DNA from: Saccoglossus kowalevskii
Taxonomy: Eukaryota > Hemichordata > Enteropneusta > Harrimaniidae
Direction: 5' to 3'
Length of the DNA stretch: 10,461 bases
NCBI RefSeq assembly: GCF_000003605.2
Contig: NW_003124401.1
Span: 66,147-76,607 of the forward strand
A program made the translations under genes and the position numbers. The notes under the pieces were generated by a model. That model ran no database searches, was not told the DNA's origin, and saw only the letters and a program-made list of their open reading frames with translations. Positions 1 to 6,060 of the stretch are shown here, piece by piece (position 1 is the first letter of the stretch; each line of letters opens with the position of its first letter).

Positions 1-135
1 TGTAGCATACTAGTGTCTATTTCATGGTGTGATAGAGAGTGTTACCAACTAATGCACAGCGTAGTTGGTGTAGCAATACTAGTGTCTATTTCATGGAGTG
101 ATAGAGTGTTACCAACTAATGCACAGCGTAGTTGG
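1..135. repeat. 68-bp tandem duplication with a hairpin in each unit
   Basis: Two head-to-tail units (1-68 and 69-135) differ by a few bases: AGCATACTAG versus AGCAATACTAG, and GTGTGATAGAGAG versus GAGTGATAGAG. A third copy starts at 136 (GAAGCAATA) but is lost within about 10 bp. Each unit ends in an inverted repeat: ACCAACTA/TAGTTGGT (44-51 with 62-69) in the first unit and CCAACTA/TAGTTGG (112-118 with 129-135) in the second, around a 10-base loop. A fragment of the unit, GAGAGTGTTACCA, recurs at 315. The array may continue beyond the left edge. Confidence 0.85.
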
Positions 136-349
136 CGAAGCAATAATTTAATATTATTCATTTTGAAATACAGTTACATTGACGACACATGATCAAATCA
201 GTACAATATGGTGGGCAGTGCTCCATAGAAGGGGTAACTAAATATTAACACCACTAATTATGTACATGTATATGTAGGCAATGCACTCTGGGTAAGAAAC
301 AAAAACATACTGTGAGAGTGTTACCAGATTTAGTATATACGATGTGACG
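136..349. other. AT-rich intronic sequence, no gene seen
   Basis: Apart from the short GAGAGTGTTACCA remnant of the preceding tandem repeat near 315, I see no coding potential or further repeat structure here. If the INPP5A model holds, this is part of its downstream intron. Confidence 0.6.
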
Positions 350-373
350 CCCCCCCCCCCCCCCCAAAAAAAA
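350..373. repeat. Homopolymer tract C16 followed by A8
   Basis: Sixteen consecutive C residues (350-365) are followed directly by eight A residues (366-373). Such a tract is prone to polymerase slippage and sequencing error, so the exact length should be treated as uncertain. Confidence 0.95.
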
Positions 374-559
374 CTTGATATTAAAGTGTGTGTTTCATGT
401 GCAAGGCAAAAAATGTTTTGTTGTTGGTGAGTATTAAATACAACAGGAAGTACTTAAAACATACCGCTGTATTGCATGGTCTAATGCTTTTCGTCGATGA
501 TTGGAGTATGTTGATGGAGACTGTAAAGAAAAAAAAAATATCAGAAAGTGCAAATTACC

Positions 560-810
560 ATGTCATACATTTTTGTGTATTATGTCATACATTTTTGTGT
601 ATTATGTCATACATTGGTGTGTATTATGTCATACATTGGTGTGTATTATGTCATACATTGGTGTGTATTATGTCATACATTGGTGTGTATTATGTCATAC
701 ATTGGTGTTAAATATGTCATACATTAGTGTGTATTATGTCATACATTGGTGTGTATTATATCAGACATTAGTGTGTACTAGCCTTACCATGTCATACATT
801 GGTGCAGAAT
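560..810. repeat. 22-bp minisatellite, about 11 units
   Basis: The unit is ATGTCATACATTGGTGTGTA plus TT. Units start at 560, 582, 604, 626, 648, 670, 692, 714, 736 and 758; a 9-bp interruption (780-788) precedes a last unit at 789. The first two units carry TTTTTG where later ones have TTGGTG; units 714 and 758 have TTAGTG; unit 692 ends in TTAAAT. Four central units (604-691) are identical, pointing to recent expansion. Because 22 is not a multiple of 3, every plus-strand frame reads the same cyclic 22-residue string, which creates two overlapping spurious ORFs (388-711 and 501-812). Nothing supports translation. Confidence 0.97.
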
Positions 811-1317
811 AGTGTTTGATCTTTACACTAACAGATGACACACATCAATTATACAAAGTTGCACCTGAATGAGCATTGCTGTCAGATAAATACATCAGAA
901 GGGGATAGTGTGATTTATAATTGGAGTATTGGTAGAATTGTATGAAGATGATTACATGTTAATGAAACAGAGCTGAGCGAGAAATTGTGCTTGTCATTGA
1001 AAATGTATTGTGTATTCAGAGGTATGTCAGTGCATAATGTCTGTCCGTCCATCTGTCTGTGTCCGTCCGTCTGTCTGTCTGTCAATCCATGTCTATCTGA
1101 CTGTCAATGTGTCAGTGTCTTTCCATTTGTCTATCAGTGTATGTGTGTGACTGTATGTATATTTACGTCAGCGTGTTTGTCAGTTTCTGACTTTAGTTCA
1201 TACTTTCTAGATGCTAGTTGAGGTGGTTTCATGATATGGGAACATATGAGTGAACATATATGTATGCAACAACAGGGTGATCACAAAATTATACACATCA
1301 TATTGGTGAAAAGTGGA
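811..1317. other. Non-coding stretch around a microsatellite
   Basis: No exon or RNA gene was recognised here. A 78-codon ORF at 985-1221 consists mostly of Cys-Leu-Ser-Val repeats produced by the embedded TGTC microsatellite and is not credible as a gene. Confidence 0.6.
1032..1180. repeat. Degenerate (TGTC)n tetranucleotide microsatellite
   Basis: The core at 1039-1083 is a run of CTGT/CCGT tetranucleotides such as GTCCGTCCGTCTGTCTGTCT. To its right the pattern decays into GTCTATCTGACTGTCAATGT and then TGTATGTGTGTGACTG. The gradient of decay suggests an old array with a surviving core. Confidence 0.8.
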
Positions 1318-1919
1318 AACCAAGAATGTTCTTAGTCTCAAGTCTTTGTGCCTTAATTACAACAAGAAATACCACAATTCTCAGTCTTAGAAACAGGGAA
1401 TGACATTGTTCTCAGTCTGCAAACTAGGAATGGCATTAATTTTTTATATTCTTAGAAACAGAAATGCTATTGTTCATTAGTCTGAAAACCAGAAATGTCA
1501 TCATCTCTGAAACAAATGGAATCCAATTCATCCAACAATATTAAAGTGCATACAAAATTATATTTTCCCAGTATTCTCGAGATCTGCACACCAAGAATTC
1601 CATTGTTCCTGCAGTCTGTGTACCAGAAATTCCATTGTTATAATAGTATGCACACCAGAAAATCCACTGTTCTCAGTCAGTACACCAGAAATTCAACTGT
1701 TCTCATACTCTATGTACCAGGAATTGTCCCACACTCTGTTTACCAGAAATACCCTTATTCTTATGGAATGTGTGCCAGAAATTCCATAATTTGTTTCCCC
1801 TGTCTGTACAACAGAAATTCCATAATTTGTTTCCCCTGTCTGTACAACAGAAATTCTATAATTTGTTTCCCCTGTCTGTACAACAGAAATTCCATTGCTC
1901 TTGACATATTGTTCCCAAA
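1318..1919. repeat. Degenerate ~32-bp minisatellite (CCAGAAATTCCATTGTTCTC family)
   Basis: The recurrent core is CCAGAAATTCCATTGTTCTC followed by AGTCTGTACA. Its start recurs at about 1321, 1363, 1394, 1424, 1459, 1490, 1592, 1624, 1656, 1686, 1718, 1744, 1776, 1812, 1848 and 1884, mostly 30-36 bp apart; the 1490-1592 gap holds roughly three decayed units. The left half is strongly diverged and the right end is homogeneous (separate entry). The 161-codon ORF at 1495-1980 is this array read in one frame and also runs antisense into an INPP5A exon, so it is not a gene. Confidence 0.85.
1776..1919. repeat. Homogenised 36-bp subarray
   Basis: Three nearly identical 36-bp units (1776-1811, 1812-1847, 1848-1883) read CAGAAATTCCATAATTTGTT then TCCCCTGTCTGTACAA. 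The only differences are one C-to-T change in the third unit. A fourth, diverged unit (1884-1919) reverts to the ancestral TCCATTGCTCTT form. The subarray appears to be a recent local expansion inside the older ~32-bp array. Confidence 0.93.
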
Positions 1920-1963
1920 GAAAAAATCCCTAAATAACCAAAATAAAAATAGAATTTACTCAC

Positions 1964-2027
1964 TTTCTCGGCAGCAATAATGTTTGAAGCATCGTGAAAT
2001 AAATGAATATCAACCAAATCAAATATG
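1964..2027 (-). CDS. INPP5A: INPP5A exon D (64 bp, FDLVDIHLFHDASN)
   Basis: One base completes the Ser codon from exon C; 21 codons follow, giving IFDLVDIHLFHDASNIIAAEK, which is the most diagnostic piece of the gene. IHLFHDASN corresponds to the conserved strand-and-His segment of the inositol 5-phosphatase fold. The acceptor CTATCTTTGCTTTTTCAG has a strong pyrimidine tract, and the donor GAGAAA|GTGAGTAAAT is near consensus. The exon ends in phase 0. The next exon, expected to encode the PSVYSGIRHKAL-like segment, was not found between 1 and 1963, so it should lie beyond the left edge. A 63-residue minus-strand ORF covering 2151-1960 reads this exon in a wrong, hydrophobic frame. Confidence 0.95.
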
Positions 2028-4045
2028 CTGAAAAAGCAAAGATAGATGTTACAGGTACATGCCTGATTACTGTGACATCTTTGTAAATAATATTTACTAT
2101 ATTTCCTATATACACGTATCTATCACAAAGTAGCTCCATTAATATATGCATTACTCACAGATTACCAGGGATACTGACCTGTCATTTATACTCCATCTTG
2201 TTCTGAGAAATCCCTTCCTTGACCATCTCGTCTGAAATTAAGTTTAAATATTTGCTAATTTAATAAAAAATTATGATGACAATGACTAATACCGTACTTC
2301 CCGATCATAAGCCCCTCCCCGAGTATAAGCCCACCCTTCTGTTTTTAGACATAGCCCAAAGTGTTTTTACCGGACGACATTTATCAAAATATGCATGTAA
2401 AAAGTGTATTTCATTGCATAAAAATCGTGATTGGTATGGTAGTTTAGTTCCTGCTTTTATGAGAAAACTTGCGTACAGAACATGGTTCACACCTATTCTA
2501 TTCTGTTTTTACTCAGGATGGACCCCGATGTTGCAATACTGAAGTAATCCATTTTTCTTTTGAGTAGTAGTTTTCAAAACGCCAAAAATATGATCGTCAA
2601 TTAAGTCATGAAACCTGGTCATAGAATAACTTTTCTGAATAATCACGTCCATTGAGACTATCATGAATGGGGTGTGAACGAGCAAACTATTCTTTGACAC
2701 GACCTGTTGGTGACCGTGAAAGGTTTAAATACTTCCTCTACCCTCAGTTTACCTTTCGAAAATTGAGAAACAATCACTTTTAGGGTAAAATCAACATTTT
2801 TTGTTGAAATCAGTATTAACAGATTGCATTTTAACATCTTGATAATTCACTTCCGGATTGCGTTATTAAAATTACAATAATCGGAAAACTTTGTCTGTAC
2901 AACGCAGCATTTTGATTGGTTAATGAAAGACGTAACCTGTTAGGTCAAAGAAAGTTGCTTCAGGTCAAAACATTATGAAAAACATTATGGAAGAAATTGC
3001 TTTGTATCAAGAGTTTGCGTACGATCGAAAACATTCCACAAAGAAGATAATGATAAAGATCTTGCCTTGACTGTTTTCTCGGTGTGTAAACCATATTGTA
3101 ATAAAATGTGCATATTTTCATAAACATGTTTGTTTCTTCATTGTAAAAAGTGTTGTGGAAATCAATGACAACTCAATCGTTTCGCATTTTTTTCTCTCAA
3201 AAGACGTAATGTTTATTAATTTGGGTAATTGTTTGTAGATGAGAAGATGGTTACAATTTTAAACACCCACAAAAATGTTCTTTTCATAGGGGTCCTCGAG
3301 TATAAGCCCACCCCCTAATTTCCCGATTTTACATGTTCAGGCCCCTGGGTTTATGATCGGGGAAGTATAGTAAGATTATGATGGTTGTACTATGACTATA
3401 CCTCTGGGAAAAACTCCATGGGGAATTTGAGTTTCTCATGGGTCTTTGTTTCAAACAACTTGCTCCCTGTGTAGATGTCTTTCCCGCTTATAAATCTGAA
3501 CTTGAGAGCTGAAGTGAAAAGATGACACAAAAGATGTTCAATAATAATAAACACTGAAATGAGTCAGCCATTTTGAATTGGAACTTGAAAAAATGCTGAT
3601 AGTGAGTGACATGATACACAATGTACCGGGGATAATTGTAAAATTTGATTGCAATCAGTGAAGGCATGTCAGCTTTTAGGTGAAACCATTACACTGACAG
3701 TTCTGCTTGTAAATCTCTGCACTCTACAGGCTTCCCATCTAAAAAGTGCACCAATGCACAAGATCATAATAGTATTCACAAATTTAATTTAATTTTTTTA
3801 ATCATCTGGTAGTATAAAGATTGAGTGTCCAATCAAGAGACCATATTGCCAGAATCACAAATTGGATGGCATCAAATTTGTATTTTTAATTGTTATGGTG
3901 GAATTCATGTTTTACCTTGTACTTTCATTCTTCATATGAGTATTTCAATTGAATCATTGTAAAACTATTTTATGTACTCACCTTCAAAATCATACAAGAA
4001 TATATTCTGAAGACTTTCATGAATAAAGTATAAACAACCAAGTGC
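1964..4045 (-). CDS. INPP5A: INPP5A homologue, partial gene: four internal exons
   Basis: Type I inositol polyphosphate 5-phosphatase. It removes the 5-phosphate from Ins(1,4,5)P3 and Ins(1,3,4,5)P4 and so ends IP3-driven calcium release; the vertebrate enzyme is membrane-attached through a C-terminal prenylation signal, which is not in this window. The coding sequence is the minus-strand join of 4045-3982, 3508-3402, 2231-2179 and 2027-1964 (64+107+53+64 = 288 nt, 96 codons, no stop). Intron phases are 1, 0 and 2, and all introns are GT-AG. The protein contains ALGCLYFIHESLQNIF, GKDIYTG, KFPMEFFPE, WSRKGFLRTRW and FDLVDIHLFHDASN. I recognise these as the INPP5A segment that in human reads ALGSFYFLHESLKNIY, GKEIYSD, KFPQDYFPE, WSRKGFIRTRW and FDLVNIHLFHDASN (recalled, not aligned by a program). 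The metal-binding Glu of the N-terminal QE motif and the FGDFNFR and PAWCDR motifs belong to exons outside the window, so catalytic competence cannot be judged. No frameshift or stop suggests a pseudogene, and the retained introns exclude a retrocopy. Confidence 0.95.
2179..2231 (-). CDS. INPP5A: INPP5A exon C (53 bp, TRWSRKGFLRTRW)
   Basis: The exon starts in phase 0 and encodes TRWSRKGFLRTRWSIND plus two bases of a Ser codon completed by exon D (phase 2). The human counterpart reads KWSRKGFIRTRW over the same span. The acceptor is TTTAAACTTAATTTCAG and the donor ACAG|GTCAGTATCC. Two other frames contain stops before the donor, so the reading frame is fixed by the sequence as well as by homology. 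Confidence 0.94.
2292..2314 (+). repeat. Left terminal inverted repeat of the transposon
   Basis: The 23-bp terminus pairs with 3347-3370 with three substitutions and a one-base gap. It is immediately preceded by TA at 2290-2291. A second copy of the GAKYATAAGCCC core follows 18 bp further in, at 2320-2332. Confidence 0.8.
3347..3370 (-). repeat. Right terminal inverted repeat of the transposon
   Basis: The 24-bp terminus GGGTTTATGATCGGGG followed by AAGTATAG is the reverse complement of the left end apart from a few changes. It is followed by TA at 3371-3372. The direct copy of the subterminal CGAGTATAAGCCCACCC motif lies about 50 bp inside, at 3297-3313. Confidence 0.8.
3402..3508 (-). CDS. 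INPP5A: INPP5A exon B (107 bp, GKDIYTG...KFPMEFFPE)
   Basis: The exon supplies two bases that complete an Ala codon with exon A, then 35 codons ending in phase 0. Visible landmarks are ALKFRFISGKDIYTG near the start and HEKLKFPMEFFPE at the end. The middle (about residues 15-25 of the exon) is the least conserved stretch and is one residue longer than I recall for human INPP5A. The acceptor GTCATCTTTTCACTTCAG has a good pyrimidine tract. The donor is GAG|GTATAGTCA, the weakest donor in the gene. It sits only 31 bp from the end of the transposon that fills the next intron. Confidence 0.94.
3509..3981 (-). other. INPP5A: INPP5A intron between exons A and B (473 bp)
   Basis: This is a GT-AG intron of phase 1. 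It holds AT-rich sequence with a GTCAGCCATTTTGAATT stretch (written as AGTCAGCCATTTTGAATTGG on the plus strand near 3562) and no recognised repeat or RNA gene. Confidence 0.75.
3982..4045 (-). CDS. INPP5A: INPP5A exon A (64 bp, ALGCLYFIHESLQNIF...)
   Basis: This is the first INPP5A exon in transcript order seen here. It reads in frame from its first base: 21 codons giving ALGCLYFIHESLQNIF followed by LYDFE, then one base that completes the next codon in exon B (phase 1). The acceptor is ATTATATTTTTCAG, with an AT-rich rather than pyrimidine-rich tract; the donor GAAG|GTGAGTACAT is near consensus. The match to human INPP5A begins at about residue 103 and is colinear without gaps. A longer minus-strand ORF over 4236-3970 reads this exon in a different frame and should be ignored. 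Confidence 0.94.
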
Positions 4046-4096
4046 CTGAAAAATATAATTATATTAATAAAAGAATTAATTATCCAAACTATCCTA

Positions 4097-4260
4097 AAAA
4101 TCTGAATAACTGTTGAATAAGATAACTGGTGTGATTCTTTCACTCCAAATATGGCCACAAGACAGCCATCTTTGATCACAAAATCTGAATAACTGTTGAG
4201 TGAAGATAACTGGTGTGATTCTGTTACCGTACTCAAAATATGGCCACATGGCAGCCATCT
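4097..4260. repeat. ~82-bp tandem duplication
   Basis: Two units, 4097-4179 (83 bp) and 4180-4260 (81 bp), share AAAATCTGAATAACTGTTGA, GATAACTGGTGTGATTCT, AAATATGGCCACA and GCAGCCATCT-like blocks, with small insertions and substitutions between them. The unit lies just upstream of exon A in the INPP5A intron. The ATGGCCACA...CAGCCATC element is itself a short imperfect inverted pair (ATGGC/GCCAT). Confidence 0.9.
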
Positions 4261-4400
4261 AATTATAAACAGGTGATATTAACGTGCAGAGTGTAATCAC
4301 TACAGATAATTATACTTAACTATTGTGCAGCTTTAGCTACAGTGCAATGTCTGAAGTTGATGAGGAAATACAGTTCTTCCAAAACTATTTAACAAGCAGC

Positions 4401-5245
4401 CTATTGGCTGAGATATATGAAGCCAAAAATTCATCAAAATTGAAGATATCATCATGAAAAATATGTATCAAATAAATCGACATTAGGGTTTTCAACAAGA
4501 AGTCAAAAATATCACTATTTACAAAAATGACAAAAATATTCATCAAAATTAGAGAATTGAAGATATTATCATGAAATGAACAAATTTAGGTAAGGTCTAC
4601 CCAAGGTCTACACCAAGTATCAAAGCTATCAGACTTCGAGTTTTCAAGAAGAAGTCGAAAAAGTAACAAGCAGCCCCTCGACTGGGTTAGCTCCGCTGTT
4701 AGCAATGCACATTTCAATTAAAGAACAGAAAATATCATTAGAAAATGAACAATATGCATAGTATCAATGCAATGGGACTTGCTGTTTTCAACAAGAATTC
4801 AAAAATATCATTTTTCACTATAAATGATTGGACTTGCGGTTTTCAACAAGAATTCAAAAATATCATTTTTCACTATAAATGATTGTGGTTTTTGTGTCGA
4901 AAATATCACTTTTTACCAAAAATGACAAAAATCTTCACCAAAATTAGAGAATTGAAGATATCATTACAAAATGAACAAATCTGAGAGAGATCCACATGTA
5001 GTACCTATATATGTAATATCAAAGCAATCGGACTTGAAGTTTTTAACAAGAAGTCGAAAATATCACTTTTTACCAAAAATGACAAAAATATTCACCAAAA
5101 TTAGAGAATTGAAGATATGATCATGAAATGAACAAATCTGAGAAAGGTCTACCCAAGGTACATACACCAAGTATCAAAGCATTCAGGCTTGTAGTTTTCA
5201 AGAAGAAGTCGAAAAAGTAAAACATTGACACGGACGACGACAGAC
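4401..5245. repeat. Five-copy array of a ~157-bp interspersed repeat
   Basis: The diagnostic block TTAGAGAATTGAAGATATCA followed by TGAAATGAACAAAT recurs with its TGAAGATAT (or decayed equivalent) at 4441, 4558, about 4727, 4953 and 5110. Each unit continues with AGTATCAAAGCNATCNGACTT, GTTTTCAACAAGAAGTCGAA and TTTTACCAAAAATGACAAAA. Spacings of 117, ~169, ~226 and 157 are explained by one ~40-bp deletion and one 55-bp internal duplication. The array ends in AAAAAGTAAAACATTGACAC and a short GACGACGACAGAC run at about 5230-5245. It has no coding capacity and looks like an interspersed family that has become tandem. Confidence 0.85.
4775..4884. repeat. Perfectly adjacent 55-bp duplication
   Basis: Units 4775-4829 and 4830-4884 differ at a single base (GGACTTGCTG versus GGACTTGCGG). 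Each carries GTTTTCAACAAGAATTCAAA and CATTTTTCACTATAAATGAT. The near identity, compared with the ~10-20% divergence of the surrounding array, marks it as the most recent event there. Confidence 0.95.
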
Positions 5246-5441
5246 AAGTTATAGTTATAAGTTGTTTGGCCATACAATTTTAGCATACTATTTCTTTAAT
5301 CTCAACTGAGTTTTGAACAAAATTAACATCATTTTGCAAACGAACGTTACTTGGTGAGAAAAATAATATAAAAAATTAGCCAACGTTACTCAAACTTGTG
5401 TGTCTGCAACGATGATATACACAAAAGAATGCATTATTAAC

Positions 5442-5462
5442 ATTATTACAAATTGTAATAAT
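5442..5462. repeat. Perfect 21-bp palindrome
   Basis: ATTATTACAA (5442-5451) and TTGTAATAAT (5453-5462) are exact reverse complements around a single A. Being short and AT-only except for one G/C pair, it may be fortuitous in this AT-rich background. Confidence 0.9.
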
Positions 5463-5766
5463 GAAGATAAACTGAAATCATGACATGTAATAGCAATGTA
5501 CTGTTGTTAAGGCTCACGACACCTGCACTAACTAATCACATGGACTATGCTAGTAAACGTGTACACCATGGTTACAAGGGAACACTCCCGAGACGTAAAT
5601 CCGGTATTTATTGATCTTTTATATGCAGGTGTGCTAAATGATTTGACGTGTACTTGAAACCCTCAACCACTGGGTCAAGCCGATACTATGCAGTGTTCTT
5701 TGGGTTCCCAGCTGGTGTTTGGTCAACTAATCTCTTTAAAGACTGCTACGGCTTTGCTAGATGCTA

Positions 5767-5804
5767 GTGAAACATGACGCACGGTAAGAGCGCTTACGTT
5801 TCAC
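5767..5804. repeat. 38-bp imperfect palindrome
   Basis: GTGAAAC (5767-5773) pairs with GTTTCAC (5798-5804), and a nested GTAAG/CTTAC pair (5784-5788 with 5793-5797) lies against the right arm. It sits in the locally GC-richer 5510-5830 segment. No function can be assigned. Confidence 0.65.
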
Positions 5805-5913
5805 CTAAAATCCAACAGATTACCGACCACCATATTTCTTTTTTTCAGAACATTGCTGCACTTTACTGTAACTATCAGGCCTTCTGTGAGGTCTACTTAG
5901 GGATCATCAAGAC

Positions 5914-6060
5914 AAATGGACTGCCCATCATTAAAACACGCAAGACATCTTTAACATCTATATTTGCCAAATGGACTGCCCATCATTAAGGCACATACAT
6001 GTACATGTAAGACATCTTTAACATCTGTATGTACCCTCAATGGACTGTCTATCACTGTGT
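5914..6060. repeat. 55-bp tandem repeat, two units and a partial third
   Basis: Units start at 5914, 5969 and about 6038 with AAATGGACTGCCCATCATTA, followed by CAAGACATCTTTAACATCT (or GTAAGACATC...) and TAT. The second unit is lengthened by a CATACATGTACATGT insertion, which is itself palindromic (ACATGT). The third unit has decayed to CAATGGACTGTCTATCACTG and breaks off. Two short plus-strand ORFs (5774-5989 and 5964-6203) are made largely of this repeat and are not supported as genes. Confidence 0.88.

Larger units (their letters stand above)
2292..3370. mobile_element. Non-autonomous TIR DNA transposon (MITE-like, 1,079 bp)
   Basis: The element has terminal inverted repeats: CCGTACTTCCC-GATCATAAGCCC at the left end and, read from the other strand, CTATACTTCCCCGATCATAAACCC at the right end, about 20 of 24 positions identical. 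It is flanked on both sides by TA, consistent with a 2-bp target-site duplication. The subterminal motif CGAKYATAAGCCC occurs twice in direct orientation inside the left end (2302 and 2320), once in the same orientation near the right end (3297) and once inverted in the right TIR, as expected of transposase-binding sites. No transposase coding sequence is visible inside, so it would depend on a partner in trans. A TA duplication fits Tc1/mariner-pogo type elements, but the family is not established. It lies within an INPP5A intron. Confidence 0.8.
5246..5913. other. Non-coding stretch with two short inverted repeats
   Basis: No gene was recognised. The part from about 5510 to 5830 is visibly richer in G+C than its surroundings. 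It contains the pair ACACCTGCA (5519-5527) and TGCAGGTGT (5624-5632), perfect 9-bp arms 96 bp apart, and ACGTGTAC in direct orientation on either side (5555 and 5644 regions). It may be a decayed mobile element, but no termini or target duplication could be defined. Confidence 0.5.

Noticed and set aside
388-812. Two overlapping plus-strand ORFs of 107 and 103 codons rich in Cys, Tyr, Val and Ile
   Set aside because: They are the 22-bp minisatellite read in two frames; both give the same cyclic peptide.
560-1919. Regularly spaced repeats that might suggest a CRISPR array
   Set aside because: The units are directly adjacent with no unique spacers, and the context is a metazoan intron.
1-1963. 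Search for the next INPP5A exon (PSVYSGIRHKAL-like) downstream of exon D
   Set aside because: No minus-strand stretch with this coding pattern and an acceptor was seen; the region is filled by repeats.
1495-1980. 161-codon plus-strand ORF with 12-residue NRNSIICFPCLY repeats
   Set aside because: It is the ~32/36-bp minisatellite in one frame, and its end runs antisense through the INPP5A exon at 1964-2027.
1960-2151. 63-codon minus-strand ORF ending in a hydrophobic, membrane-like stretch
   Set aside because: It reads INPP5A exon D in the wrong frame and runs into the intron; the correct frame gives IHLFHDASN.
2273-2542. 89-codon plus-strand ORF
   Set aside because: It crosses the left end of the transposon and contains no transposase motif; the two overlapping minus ORFs (2305-2490, 2509-2700) are equally featureless.
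3970-4236. 88-codon minus-strand ORF
   Set aside because: It spans the acceptor of exon A and the ~82-bp tandem duplication, and reads exon A in the wrong frame.
5896-5925. Minus-strand CLDDP, a possible match to the N-terminal LFDDP of INPP5A
   Set aside because: A stop codon follows immediately, the neighbouring residues do not match, and no splice sites flank it.
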